From assembly GCA_021820025.1 (NCBI GenBank), contig JAKAEF010000010.1:1-14697 (forward strand): 14,697 nt of DNA. The letters run 5' to 3'. The stretch is from a bacterium. Its GTDB lineage: Bacteria; Patescibacteriota; Microgenomatia; Levybacterales; UBA12049. The position numbers and the translations under genes are program-made. Below are positions 1 through 5,748 of the stretch, one piece after another. Below the pieces are notes generated by a model. That model was not told where the DNA came from. It searched no databases and saw only the letters and a list, made by a program, of their open reading frames with translations. The stretch's first letter is position 1; the number at the start of each line of letters is the position of its first letter.

Positions 1-2
1 TA

Positions 3-26
3 CAAACCGCCCCTATAGAGGAGCGG
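3..26 (-). terminator. Possible intrinsic terminator of the YtxH-like gene
   Basis: On the minus strand an 8-bp stem (CCGCTCCT / AGGGGCGG) with a 4-nt CTAT loop is followed by TTTGT. One pair is a G-U wobble, which becomes a C-A mismatch on the plus strand, so the hairpin suits minus-strand RNA. It lies 21 nt past the stop codon of the gene at 48-360. The U-tract is short and the window ends at position 1, so its full length cannot be judged. Confidence 0.45.
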
Positions 27-47
27 GTGTATATGGCAACAAAAAAA

Positions 48-360
48 TTATTCACCTGATTTTTTTGTTGATTTTCCTTCTTTAAGAGCGTGCTGTGCTT
101 TATCTGACATTTGCGTCCCAGCATCTTGCATATTTTGCGCAATGTTATCCATCACATCTGATGCTGTACTTTTAACAGTATCCATAGCATCTCCAACTTT
201 TCCTTGACTGTTTTATTAGATAATGCCACAGCTGCGGCAGCTCCCAAGGCAGCACCTGCAATAGCCCCAGCGGCAGCTCCAGCCAAAGGACTCGTCCACC
301 TTTTTTTCCTTTTTTCTCATGGGATTCTTCAGTCTGAGATGTGGTTTTTTTTGTTGGCAT
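48..360 (-). pseudogene. Small glycine-zipper (YtxH-like) protein, frame broken twice
   Basis: A small protein of about 104 residues is recovered only by joining three frames. The start frame gives a charged head (MPTKKTTSQTEESHEKKGKK). After a 7-A run (301-307) the -1 frame gives RWTSPL followed by an Ala/Gly-rich helix with GAAAGAIAG-type spacing and then VALSNKTVKEK. After an A4 run (198-201) a second -1 shift gives a Lys/Asp/Gln-rich helical tail (VGDAMDTVKSTASDVMDN...) ending in KKSGE and TAA. The order of charged head, glycine-zipper membrane-like segment and amphipathic tail resembles YtxH/gas-vesicle-like small proteins; this is an architecture match only. The first site is a perfect A AAA AAA slippery heptamer, the second is not slippery. 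One missing A at each run would restore a single frame, so homopolymer errors, true decay or frameshifting are all possible. Without the shifts only a 62-residue ORF (172-360) remains. Confidence 0.65.
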
Positions 361-365
361 ATATT

Positions 366-373
366 CACCTCCT
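366..373 (-). promoter_or_regulatory. Strong Shine-Dalgarno site
   Basis: The minus strand reads AAAAGGAGGTGAATAT immediately before the ATG at 360. The core GGAGGTGA matches the 16S anti-Shine-Dalgarno over its whole length, with about 7 nt between GGAGG and the start. It is the only canonical Shine-Dalgarno found in the window and argues that the disrupted small gene is, or recently was, well translated. Confidence 0.8.
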
Positions 374-450
374 TTTATATTTTGCTAATTAAACTGTATG
401 CTCTCTACTTTAAGATTAAAATAAAAAGCATTAAGAAAAACGAAAGAGAA

Positions 451-927
451 CTAAAAGGTATTCAAGCGGTCTAGATCTTCATATAGCCTTGCATTTGATG
501 CAAACTGAATTGTTGTTAACCCTGCAAGTTTTGCAGCAAAAATATGAGTTTGTTCGTCATCTATGTATACTGTTTCTGCTACAGTTTTTTTTATTTTCCC
601 AAGAGCCAGCTGGTAAACGGTTGGATCATCTTTTTCAAGACCAAAATCTCTTGTCGAAATAATTCTCTCAAAAAAAGGAGATAATTTTTTTTGCACAAGC
701 GGATGCAAATACATATCTCCTGAGGTAAAAATAAACATTGAATAAAGAGTTTTTTGAGCGGCAATATATTTAAGCAGTTCATCATTAAAATAGAAGTATG
801 AATCAAAATCAAACATCGAATTTCTTTTGAATAATTCTTGATATAAGAAATGAAGGTCTGCGGAATATGCAATATTTTTAGGAAAGATAATTACTCTTGA
901 TAAATCAAAAAGAAGAGAACTTATCAT
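451..927 (-). CDS. HAD-like hydrolase
   Basis: A predicted 158-residue protein of the haloacid dehalogenase fold. Motif I is LLFDLSRVI, with the nucleophile Asp in place but Ser where the acid/base Asp of DxD normally sits. Motif II is FTSG, motif III the Lys of FGLEKDDPTVYQLAL, and motif IV the paired Asp of VYIDDEQTHIFAAKLAG. The order and the GLxTIQF ending fit subfamily IA phosphatase-like proteins, with a very short cap between motifs I and II. With the second Asp replaced, ordinary phosphatase activity is doubtful; the substrate is unknown. The ATG at 927 is preferred because it places motif I at residue 8 and lies 6 nt from a TATTAT box. A GTG at 945 would add MYYYLV. The stop is TAG, the only TAG terminator in the window. 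It is divergent from the anchored protein gene at 1013. Confidence 0.75.
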   Translation of the reverse strand: MISSLLFDLSRVIIFPKNIAYSADLHFLYQELFKRNSMFDFDSYFYFNDELLKYIAAQKTLYSMFIFTSGDMYLHPLVQKKLSPFFERIISTRDFGLEKDDPTVYQLALGKIKKTVAETVYIDDEQTHIFAAKLAGLTTIQFASNARLYEDLDRLNTF

Positions 928-933
928 AACCAA

Positions 934-939
934 ATAATA
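934..939 (-). promoter_or_regulatory. Possible -10 box of the HAD gene
   Basis: TATTAT on the minus strand ends 6 nt before the ATG at 927, which would put the transcription start on or near the first base of the start codon. No good -35 hexamer is seen upstream (an A/T-rich ATTTTT lies at the expected place), so support comes mainly from the same geometry at other genes here. Confidence 0.35.
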
Positions 940-977
940 GTACACGTTTCTTTAAAAAAAATGAAGTAATATTTTGC

Positions 978-1006
978 TTGACGAAGGTTGTTATTTTCTT
1001 TACGCT
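978..1006 (+). promoter_or_regulatory. Promoter of the anchored protein gene
   Basis: TTGACG (978-983) and TACGCT (1001-1006) are separated by 17 nt. The ATG at 1013 follows after 6 nt, predicting a leaderless mRNA. A second -10-like TACTAT at 1007-1012 would fit the alternative ATG at 1025. Confidence 0.5.
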
Positions 1007-1012
1007 TACTAT

Positions 1013-1645
1013 ATGGAACAAGAAATGCCATTTTGGAAACATGCAGCAATTTTTATTTTAGAACTTGTCTTTGTAGTAAATGTCATGGTTTTAGATATTG
1101 CGTTATTTTTTCAGTTATCCAAACAGTCTCCTCCTCAGGCGGCAAATACAACTCCTCAAACAAAACAGCAAGAAACAACTACAATTGTAAACCCTCTCCC
1201 TGCTACTCCAACAGTTATTCCATCTCCAACTCAAATTCCTCAAACTCAAATATATCAACAATCTCAACCAGTAATAAATGCTGTTAAAGAATACTATGTT
1301 CCTCTTGGCAGTGGTCAAAGCAAGTCACAAACATATGAAAATATTCTTGGAGCTCAGGCATATATTAATTCCACAAGTTATACAAATATCAAAACTGTAA
1401 CATTTGAAGCCGCTGTTTACATTCCAACCGGCAACGAAACAGCATGGATTCAGTTATACGACGTGACACAAGGACATCCCGTCTGGAATTCTGAAATGAG
1501 TTGGAATGGCGGAAATGCTCAATACTTAATTTCTTCCCCAATTACCTTAGATAACGGAAATAATTTATATCAGGTACAAATAAAAACCCAATTACCCGCA
1601 TATGCGCAAGTTAACCAAAGTAAGATACATATAACTTTAAATTAA
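1013..1645 (+). CDS. Membrane-anchored protein, unknown function
   Basis: A 210-residue protein with a short N-terminus, one hydrophobic segment (about residues 8-34, AAIFILELVFVVNVMVLDIA and beyond) and a Thr/Pro/Gln-rich linker (about 38-90). It ends in a C-terminal domain of about 115 residues with alternating hydrophobic/polar strands typical of a beta-sandwich. That domain contains KEYYVPLGSG, VTFEAAVYIPTGN, WIQLYDVTQGHPVW and NNLYQVQIKTQLP. There are no cysteines in the domain. Anchor, linker and exported domain match the layout of the cyclophilin at 3933. A role at the cell surface, for example ligand or glycan binding, is only a guess from the fold-like pattern. A TTG at 974 would extend the frame by 13 residues but overlaps the likely promoter, so ATG 1013 is chosen; ATG 1025 is also possible. 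It converges with fusA, ending 38 nt from the fusA stop, and no terminator is visible between them. Confidence 0.75.
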   Translation: MEQEMPFWKHAAIFILELVFVVNVMVLDIALFFQLSKQSPPQAANTTPQTKQQETTTIVNPLPATPTVIPSPTQIPQTQIYQQSQPVINAVKEYYVPLGSGQSKSQTYENILGAQAYINSTSYTNIKTVTFEAAVYIPTGNETAWIQLYDVTQGHPVWNSEMSWNGGNAQYLISSPITLDNGNNLYQVQIKTQLPAYAQVNQSKIHITLN

Positions 1646-1683
1646 CCTGAACAACTTTATTGAATTTAAACGATATCTGGAGA

Positions 1684-3792
1684 TTATTCTACGCGGCCTG
1701 TGAAAGTGGATTTGGCTAACATGCCTTGGGTAATGTTATTTGGAACTTCATCATAGTGACTTGGTTCCATGTAATAAGAAGCTCTACCTTTAGACATAGA
1801 TCTTAAAGTTGTTGCATAACCAGAAAGTTCTGCAAGTGGAACAATTGCTTTAACAATTGTTGCTCTACTTCTTTCTTCTGTTCCCATAATTTGTGCCCGT
1901 TTACTAGACAAATCACCAATAATATCTCCCATGTATTCAGATGGAGTAGTAACTTCTACCTTCATGACTGGCTCTAAAAGTGTTAGATCTGCTTTTTTAG
2001 ATGCATTTTGGAAAGCCATAGATGCTGCAATCTTAAATGCAACATCAGAAGAGTCAACATCATGATAACTTCCATCATAAAGTGTGACTTTAACATCAAC
2101 AACTGGATAGCCTAACAAAACTCCATTTTCCAATGTTTCTTTAACTCCTTTTTCAACTGAGGTAATAAATTCTGCAGGGATTGCTCCTCCTTTAATTGCG
2201 TTAATAAATTCAAATCCTTCTCCTCGTGCTTGTGGTTCAAGTCGTAAGAAGCAATGACCATATTGTCCTCGACCTCCAGATTGTCGAATGTATTTCCCTT
2301 CTGCTTCTGCCATTTTCTTAATTGTTTCTTTGTATGCAACTTGTGGAGCACCAACGTTTGCCAAAACACCGAATTCTCGTTTCATGCGGTCAACCATAAC
2401 TTCTAATTGCAATTCACCAATTCCAGAAATAATGGTTTGGCCTGTTTCATGATTGGTTTTAACAGTAAATGTTGGATCTTCTTCTGTTAAGCGCTTGAGT
2501 GCTAATCCCAATTTTTCTTGATCTGCTTTTGTTTTAGGTTCTATTGCCAAAGAGATAACTGGTTCTGGGAAGGTAATCTTTTCAAGTACTATTGGTTTGT
2601 CTTGATCGCAAAGTGTGTCTCCTGTTATGGTATCTTTAAGACCTACCAAAGCAACGATTTCCCCAGCATATGCTTCTTTAATTTCTTCTCGTGTATTAGC
2701 ATGCATTAACAAAATACGACCAACTCTTTCTGTGTTTCCTTTAGTACTGTTATAAATATAACTTCCAGATTGTACTTTTCCAGAATATACTCTAAAGTAG
2801 GTTAATTTTCCAACATGTGGATCAATTTGAATCTTAAATGCCAAACCACAAAGTGCTTCATCTGGAACTAACTTTCTCACTTCTTGCGCATCTGTTTTTG
2901 GATTTGTTCCTTTAACTTCTCCTAAATCAACTGGAGATGGCAAGTAATCTACAACTGCATCAAGGAGTGGTTGTACACCTTTGTTTCTCAAAGATGTTCC
3001 TGCATATATTGGAACTAACTTGTATGCAATAACTGCAGCTCTGAGAGCTTTTTTTAATTCTTCGATTGTTGGTTCTTCTCCACCAAGATATTTTTCTAAA
3101 AGAACATCATCGGTTTCTGCAATTTTTTCAATAAGTTTTTGTCTATATTCTTCAACTTGAGCTTTCATGTCTTCTGGAATATTGTCATCAACATCAAAAG
3201 ATGCACCCAAGTCATCTGAATGCCATCTGAGTGCTTTTCTGGTTAATAAATCAACATTTCCAATGTAGGAAGATTCACTTCCAATAGGCAAAACCATAAT
3301 TGCTGGATTTGCACCAAGTCTGTCTTCAATTGATTTTACAGTTGCTAAAAAGTCTGCGCCTAATTTATCCATTTTGTTAACAAAACAGATACGTGGAACT
3401 TTGTATTTGTCTGCTTGTCTCCAAACAGTTTCAGACTGAGATTGAACTCCCTCTTCTGCATCAAGTACGGTAATACCTCCGTCAAGAACACGCAAAGATC
3501 GCTCTACTTCTGCGGTAAAGTCTACGTGACCGGGAGTATCAATAATGTTAATTCTATATTCTTTCCAGAAAGCAGTAGTGGCTGCAGAAACAATAGTGAT
3601 ACCTCTTTCTTTTTCTTGTTCCATCCAGTCCATTTGGGTATTTCCTTCATCAATATCTCCGATTTTGTAGGTTCTTCCTGTGTAGTACAAAATACGTTCT
3701 GTTGTAGTAGTTTTTCCTGCATCAATATGCGCAATAATACCAATATTGCGGATTTTGTCTAATTCTGCGTGTCTAATTGCTGTGTCTGCCAT
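1684..3792 (-). CDS. fusA: Elongation factor G
   Basis: Full-length EF-G (702 residues), the GTPase that drives ribosomal translocation and, with RRF, ribosome recycling. G1 is AHIDAGKTT (21-29), switch I RGITI (63-67), G3 DTPGHVDF with catalytic His89, and G4 NKMD (139-142). G5 is GTSLRNKG, where most bacterial EF-Gs have GSAFKNKG. Domain II follows from about residue 310, domain III from about 415, and domain IV contains GGRGQYGH and the tip segment YHDVDSSDVAFK. Domain V follows, with VTTPSEYMGDIIGDLSSKR and the terminal MEPSHYDEVP region. The gene normally sits directly after rpsG in this cluster. Here it lies on the same strand but separated by an oppositely oriented cyclophilin gene, so it needs its own promoter (3822-3830). 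The stop is TAA. Confidence 0.98.
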   Translation of the reverse strand: MADTAIRHAELDKIRNIGIIAHIDAGKTTTTERILYYTGRTYKIGDIDEGNTQMDWMEQEKERGITIVSAATTAFWKEYRINIIDTPGHVDFTAEVERSLRVLDGGITVLDAEEGVQSQSETVWRQADKYKVPRICFVNKMDKLGADFLATVKSIEDRLGANPAIMVLPIGSESSYIGNVDLLTRKALRWHSDDLGASFDVDDNIPEDMKAQVEEYRQKLIEKIAETDDVLLEKYLGGEEPTIEELKKALRAAVIAYKLVPIYAGTSLRNKGVQPLLDAVVDYLPSPVDLGEVKGTNPKTDAQEVRKLVPDEALCGLAFKIQIDPHVGKLTYFRVYSGKVQSGSYIYNSTKGNTERVGRILLMHANTREEIKEAYAGEIVALVGLKDTITGDTLCDQDKPIVLEKITFPEPVISLAIEPKTKADQEKLGLALKRLTEEDPTFTVKTNHETGQTIISGIGELQLEVMVDRMKREFGVLANVGAPQVAYKETIKKMAEAEGKYIRQSGGRGQYGHCFLRLEPQARGEGFEFINAIKGGAIPAEFITSVEKGVKETLENGVLLGYPVVDVKVTLYDGSYHDVDSSDVAFKIAASMAFQNASKKADLTLLEPVMKVEVTTPSEYMGDIIGDLSSKRAQIMGTEERSRATIVKAIVPLAELSGYATTLRSMSKGRASYYMEPSHYDEVPNNITQGMLAKSTFTGRVE

Positions 3793-3799
3793 AAAGAAA

Positions 3800-3815
3800 A
3801 ATCCCTTCTGGGATT
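3800..3815 (-). promoter_or_regulatory. Hairpin in the fusA leader
   Basis: AATCCC-AGAA-GGGATT forms a 6-bp hairpin followed by TTTCTTT and then the fusA ATG. It looks like an intrinsic terminator or attenuator. The only Shine-Dalgarno-like bases (AAGGGA) lie in its loop and 3' arm. Seen from the proximal promoter it would start at about +1, too early for classical termination; for a transcript from farther upstream it could act as one. Its stem resembles the terminator after rpsG. Confidence 0.5.
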
Positions 3816-3821
3816 ACATAA

Positions 3822-3830
3822 AGTATACCA
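3822..3830 (-). promoter_or_regulatory. Extended -10 promoter of fusA
   Basis: The minus strand reads TGGTATACT: a TGn extension and a TATACT -10 hexamer (3827-3822). The predicted start is near 3815, giving a leader of about 22 nt. The -35 region is weak, as is common with extended -10 promoters. A second minus-strand TATAAT at 3878-3873 could give a longer leader. Confidence 0.55.
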
Positions 3831-3871
3831 TACTTTTTGCATTTAATCCATAATTAAACAGAGAACTATCC

Positions 3872-3922
3872 GATTATATACGAATTCCAAATTGCAAATT
3901 TCGATAAAATGAGTATATAATC
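3872..3922. repeat. 10-bp inverted repeat spanning the cyclophilin promoter
   Basis: GATTATATAC (3872-3881) and GTATATAATC (3913-3922) are exact reverse complements, 31 nt apart. The right arm contains the plus-strand -10 box of the cyclophilin gene. The left arm carries the same TATAAT on the minus strand, facing fusA. The shared TTGCAA in the middle (3892-3897) is itself palindromic. It may be a divergent promoter pair or a regulator site. Confidence 0.6.
3892..3921 (+). promoter_or_regulatory. Promoter of the cyclophilin gene
   Basis: TTGCAA (3892-3897), an 18-nt spacer and a consensus TATAAT (3916-3921). The start codon is only 11 nt after the -10 box, so the 5' leader should be about 4-5 nt, without room for a ribosome binding site. 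Confidence 0.7.
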
Positions 3923-3932
3923 AATTCCACTT

Positions 3933-4589
3933 ATGGGAAAACTTTTGTTAACCATTATTGTCGCTGTAGCAGTTGTATTAGGTATTATCACCTTTACCAA
4001 TCAGTCAAAGCCCCAACAACCTTCTTTTACAAATCCATTTGCCAGCCCTACTCCTACACCTTTGGCAATACATCAAAATATTACCGTTCCTACTACTACC
4101 ACAGACAACACAACTCTTTCTCCTACCGCAATTATTGGACCCATGGATCCACAACCGGCAACAAGAAGTGCAGTTATTAAAACCAGCAAGGGAGATATTT
4201 ATGTTACGCTATTTCAAAAGGATGCCCCAATAACAGTCAAAAACTTTATCCAAAAAGCAACAAGTGGATTTTATAATGGGCTTGATTTTCATAGAGTTGA
4301 AGACTGGGTAATTCAAGGAGGGGATCCTAACGGCAACGGAACAGGAGGCAACGATATGCCTACTGAAACAAATCAACATGAGTTTGTAACTGGTTCACTA
4401 GGTATGGCAGGACATGAAGGACAAAATAAACAAATTATTTCAAATGATGCTCAATTTTTTATTGTTAAATCAGATGCATCATGGCTAAATAATCAATATA
4501 CAAATTTTGGTATTGTTACATCGGGAATGGATATAGTCAATAAAATTCAGATTGGGGATAAAATTTTAGGAATACAACTACTTAACTAA
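3933..4589 (+). CDS. Membrane-anchored cyclophilin-type peptidyl-prolyl isomerase
   Basis: A 218-residue protein with an uncleaved signal anchor (about residues 3-21), a Pro/Thr-rich linker (about 25-75) and a C-terminal cyclophilin domain (about 78-218). It should catalyse cis-trans isomerisation of Xaa-Pro bonds in exported proteins. Catalytic signatures are FHRVEDWVIQGGDPNGNGTGG-like (119-139) with Arg121 and Gln128, NDAQFFIV (171-178) and WLNNQYTNFG (184-193). Relative to human cyclophilin A, Arg55, Gln63, Trp121 and Leu122 are kept, Phe60 is Trp, one residue of the preceding loop is missing, and His126 is Tyr as in many bacterial enzymes. It lies opposite to its neighbours, splitting rpsG from fusA. 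The start follows a consensus -10 closely, so the mRNA is probably leaderless. The linker carries an SPTPTP motif. Confidence 0.92.
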   Translation: MGKLLLTIIVAVAVVLGIITFTNQSKPQQPSFTNPFASPTPTPLAIHQNITVPTTTTDNTTLSPTAIIGPMDPQPATRSAVIKTSKGDIYVTLFQKDAPITVKNFIQKATSGFYNGLDFHRVEDWVIQGGDPNGNGTGGNDMPTETNQHEFVTGSLGMAGHEGQNKQIISNDAQFFIVKSDASWLNNQYTNFGIVTSGMDIVNKIQIGDKILGIQLLN

Positions 4590-4745
4590 GCTTCAGAAGA
4601 TAGTGATTGCCAACGCCTCATTACAATAGCAACCCCACACATATAATCCTCACAATACATTCAATCCTGTTGCTGCACCTCTTTCTGTTATCGTAGCTAC
4701 CATAGTAGCAATCGTTATTGCACTATCTGCTCTTACATGCAATAC

Positions 4746-4767
4746 AAAAAATCCCCATACGGGGATT
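4746..4767 (-). terminator. Intrinsic terminator of the rpoB-rpoC-rpsL-rpsG operon
   Basis: On the minus strand AATCCCC-GTAT-GGGGATT forms a perfect 7-bp stem with a tetraloop, followed directly by a T-tract (4751-4746). It begins 23 nt after the rpsG stop codon. The plus strand has no T-tract on its 3' side, so it probably serves only the minus-strand operon. Confidence 0.9.
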
Positions 4768-4790
4768 GGTTATAAAGAATGGAGTAAAGT

Positions 4791-5264
4791 TTACCAGCGG
4801 AAGTGTGCAAAAGCTCTGTTTGCTTCTGCTTGGCGAATTGTATTATCTCTTTTCTTAATTGCTTCTCCTTTGTTCTCTATTGCATCTAAGAATTCTGCCA
4901 TTAATTTAAGATCAAATGAATGGAAATCTTTGTTTGCTCGTGCTCTTGCTGCTTCTAAAATCCATCGCATTGCTAATGCATTTCGTCTTTCTGGTCTAAC
5001 TTCAACTGGAACTTGATAATTAGCTCCACCAACACGTCGTGCTTTAAGTTCTACTTTTGGTGCAACTGTTGCTAATGCTTTTTCAAATGTTTCAATTGGA
5101 TCTAAGCCTTTTGCTTTTAATTGGTCAAAGAATGTATAAACACATTTTTCTGCGGTAGATTTTTTCCCATCAACCATGACATAGTTAATAAATTTAGCTA
5201 CCAATGGATTATTATAAACTTTATCTCCTGCTACAACTCTTTTTTGTGCTTTTTTATGTCTCAT
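4791..5264 (-). CDS. rpsG: 30S ribosomal protein S7
   Basis: A full-length S7 (157 residues), the primary 16S rRNA binder that starts assembly of the 30S head and lines the E-site mRNA path. It opens with MRHKKAQKR and contains the conserved NPLVAKFINYVMVDGKKSTAEK, the ARRVGGANYQVPVEV beta-hairpin region, RRNALAMRWI and the C-terminal KKRDNTIRQAEANRAFAHFRW helix. It is typical in length and pattern. It starts 5 nt after the rpsL stop, indicating translational coupling, and is the last gene before the operon terminator. The stop is TAA. Confidence 0.98.
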   Translation of the reverse strand: MRHKKAQKRVVAGDKVYNNPLVAKFINYVMVDGKKSTAEKCVYTFFDQLKAKGLDPIETFEKALATVAPKVELKARRVGGANYQVPVEVRPERRNALAMRWILEAARARANKDFHSFDLKLMAEFLDAIENKGEAIKKRDNTIRQAEANRAFAHFRW

Positions 5265-5269
5265 AGACT

Positions 5270-5701
5270 TTAAGCTGCTGCTCCTCCTTTAGTACTTGGT
5301 TTTTTTGCTCCGTATTTACTTCTAGAAGTCATTCTTCCTTGTACTCCTTGCAAATCAAACTTACCTCTAACAATATGGTATTTAACTCCTGGTAAATCTT
5401 TTACACGACCGCCGCGAACGAGAACGATACCGTGCTCAGAAAGACTATGTCCAACTCCTTGAATATATGCGGTAACTTCTGTTCTGTTAGAAAGTTTTAC
5501 TCTAGCAACTTTTCGCAAAGCTGAATTTGGTTTTTTAGGAGTCATTGTTTTAACCAAAGTAACAACTCCTCGTTTTTGAGGGGCTGCTATTTGTTTGTAG
5601 ACTCGGTCTTTAGCATTGTAAAATCTTCGCAAACCAGTAGCTCTAATTTTCTTCTGCTTGCTTCCTCGTCCTTTTCTAACTAATTGTGAAAGTGTTGGCA
5701 T
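5270..5701 (-). CDS. rpsL: 30S ribosomal protein S12
   Basis: S12 (143 residues) of the decoding centre. The core is standard: PQKRGV, TPKKPNSALRKVARV, the HSLSEHGIVLVRGGRVKDLPGVKYHIVRG region and SRSKYGAKKP. Both lysines linked to streptomycin response (in PKKPNS and GRVKDLPG) are wild type, and the Asp that RimO modifies in many bacteria is present. It is about 20 residues longer than E. coli S12. About 13 extra residues lie between LVRKGRG and PQKRG (RATGLRRFYNAKDRVYKQIAA region), and I recall similar insertions in CPR S12. The cysteine usually found in PQKRGVCT is Val. It starts 18 nt after rpoC and may also be made from an internal promoter at the end of rpoC. Confidence 0.98.
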   Translation of the reverse strand: MPTLSQLVRKGRGSKQKKIRATGLRRFYNAKDRVYKQIAAPQKRGVVTLVKTMTPKKPNSALRKVARVKLSNRTEVTAYIQGVGHSLSEHGIVLVRGGRVKDLPGVKYHIVRGKFDLQGVQGRMTSRSKYGAKKPSTKGGAAA

Positions 5702-5712
5702 ATCTATCTGTG

Positions 5713-5727
5713 CGGTATATTATACCG
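5713..5727. repeat. 15-nt palindrome over the rpoC stop and rpsL -10 box
   Basis: Read on the minus strand, CGGTATA-A-TATACCG is a perfect 7-bp inverted repeat around one central base. It contains the rpoC stop codon TAA and a TATAAT box. It could be an operator on the internal promoter or simply a small hairpin in the operon mRNA. Confidence 0.6.
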
Positions 5728-5748
5728 TATCTTGGGCCTTTCCATCAA
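5719..5748 (-). promoter_or_regulatory. Internal promoter for rpsL-rpsG
   Basis: TTGATG (5748-5743) and a consensus TATAAT (5724-5719) with an 18-nt spacer, inside the last codons of rpoC. The predicted start is near 5712, about 11 nt before the rpsL ATG. It would let the ribosomal proteins be made independently of RNA polymerase subunits. Confidence 0.5.

Noticed and set aside
204..392. Plus-strand Ala/Pro-rich open frame over the small gene
   Set aside because: It is the antisense image of the Ala/Gly-rich segment; the Shine-Dalgarno and protein pattern support the minus strand.
974..1012. TTG start for the anchored protein gene
   Set aside because: The added residues overlap a TTGACG/TACGCT promoter and precede the natural short N-terminus before the membrane segment.
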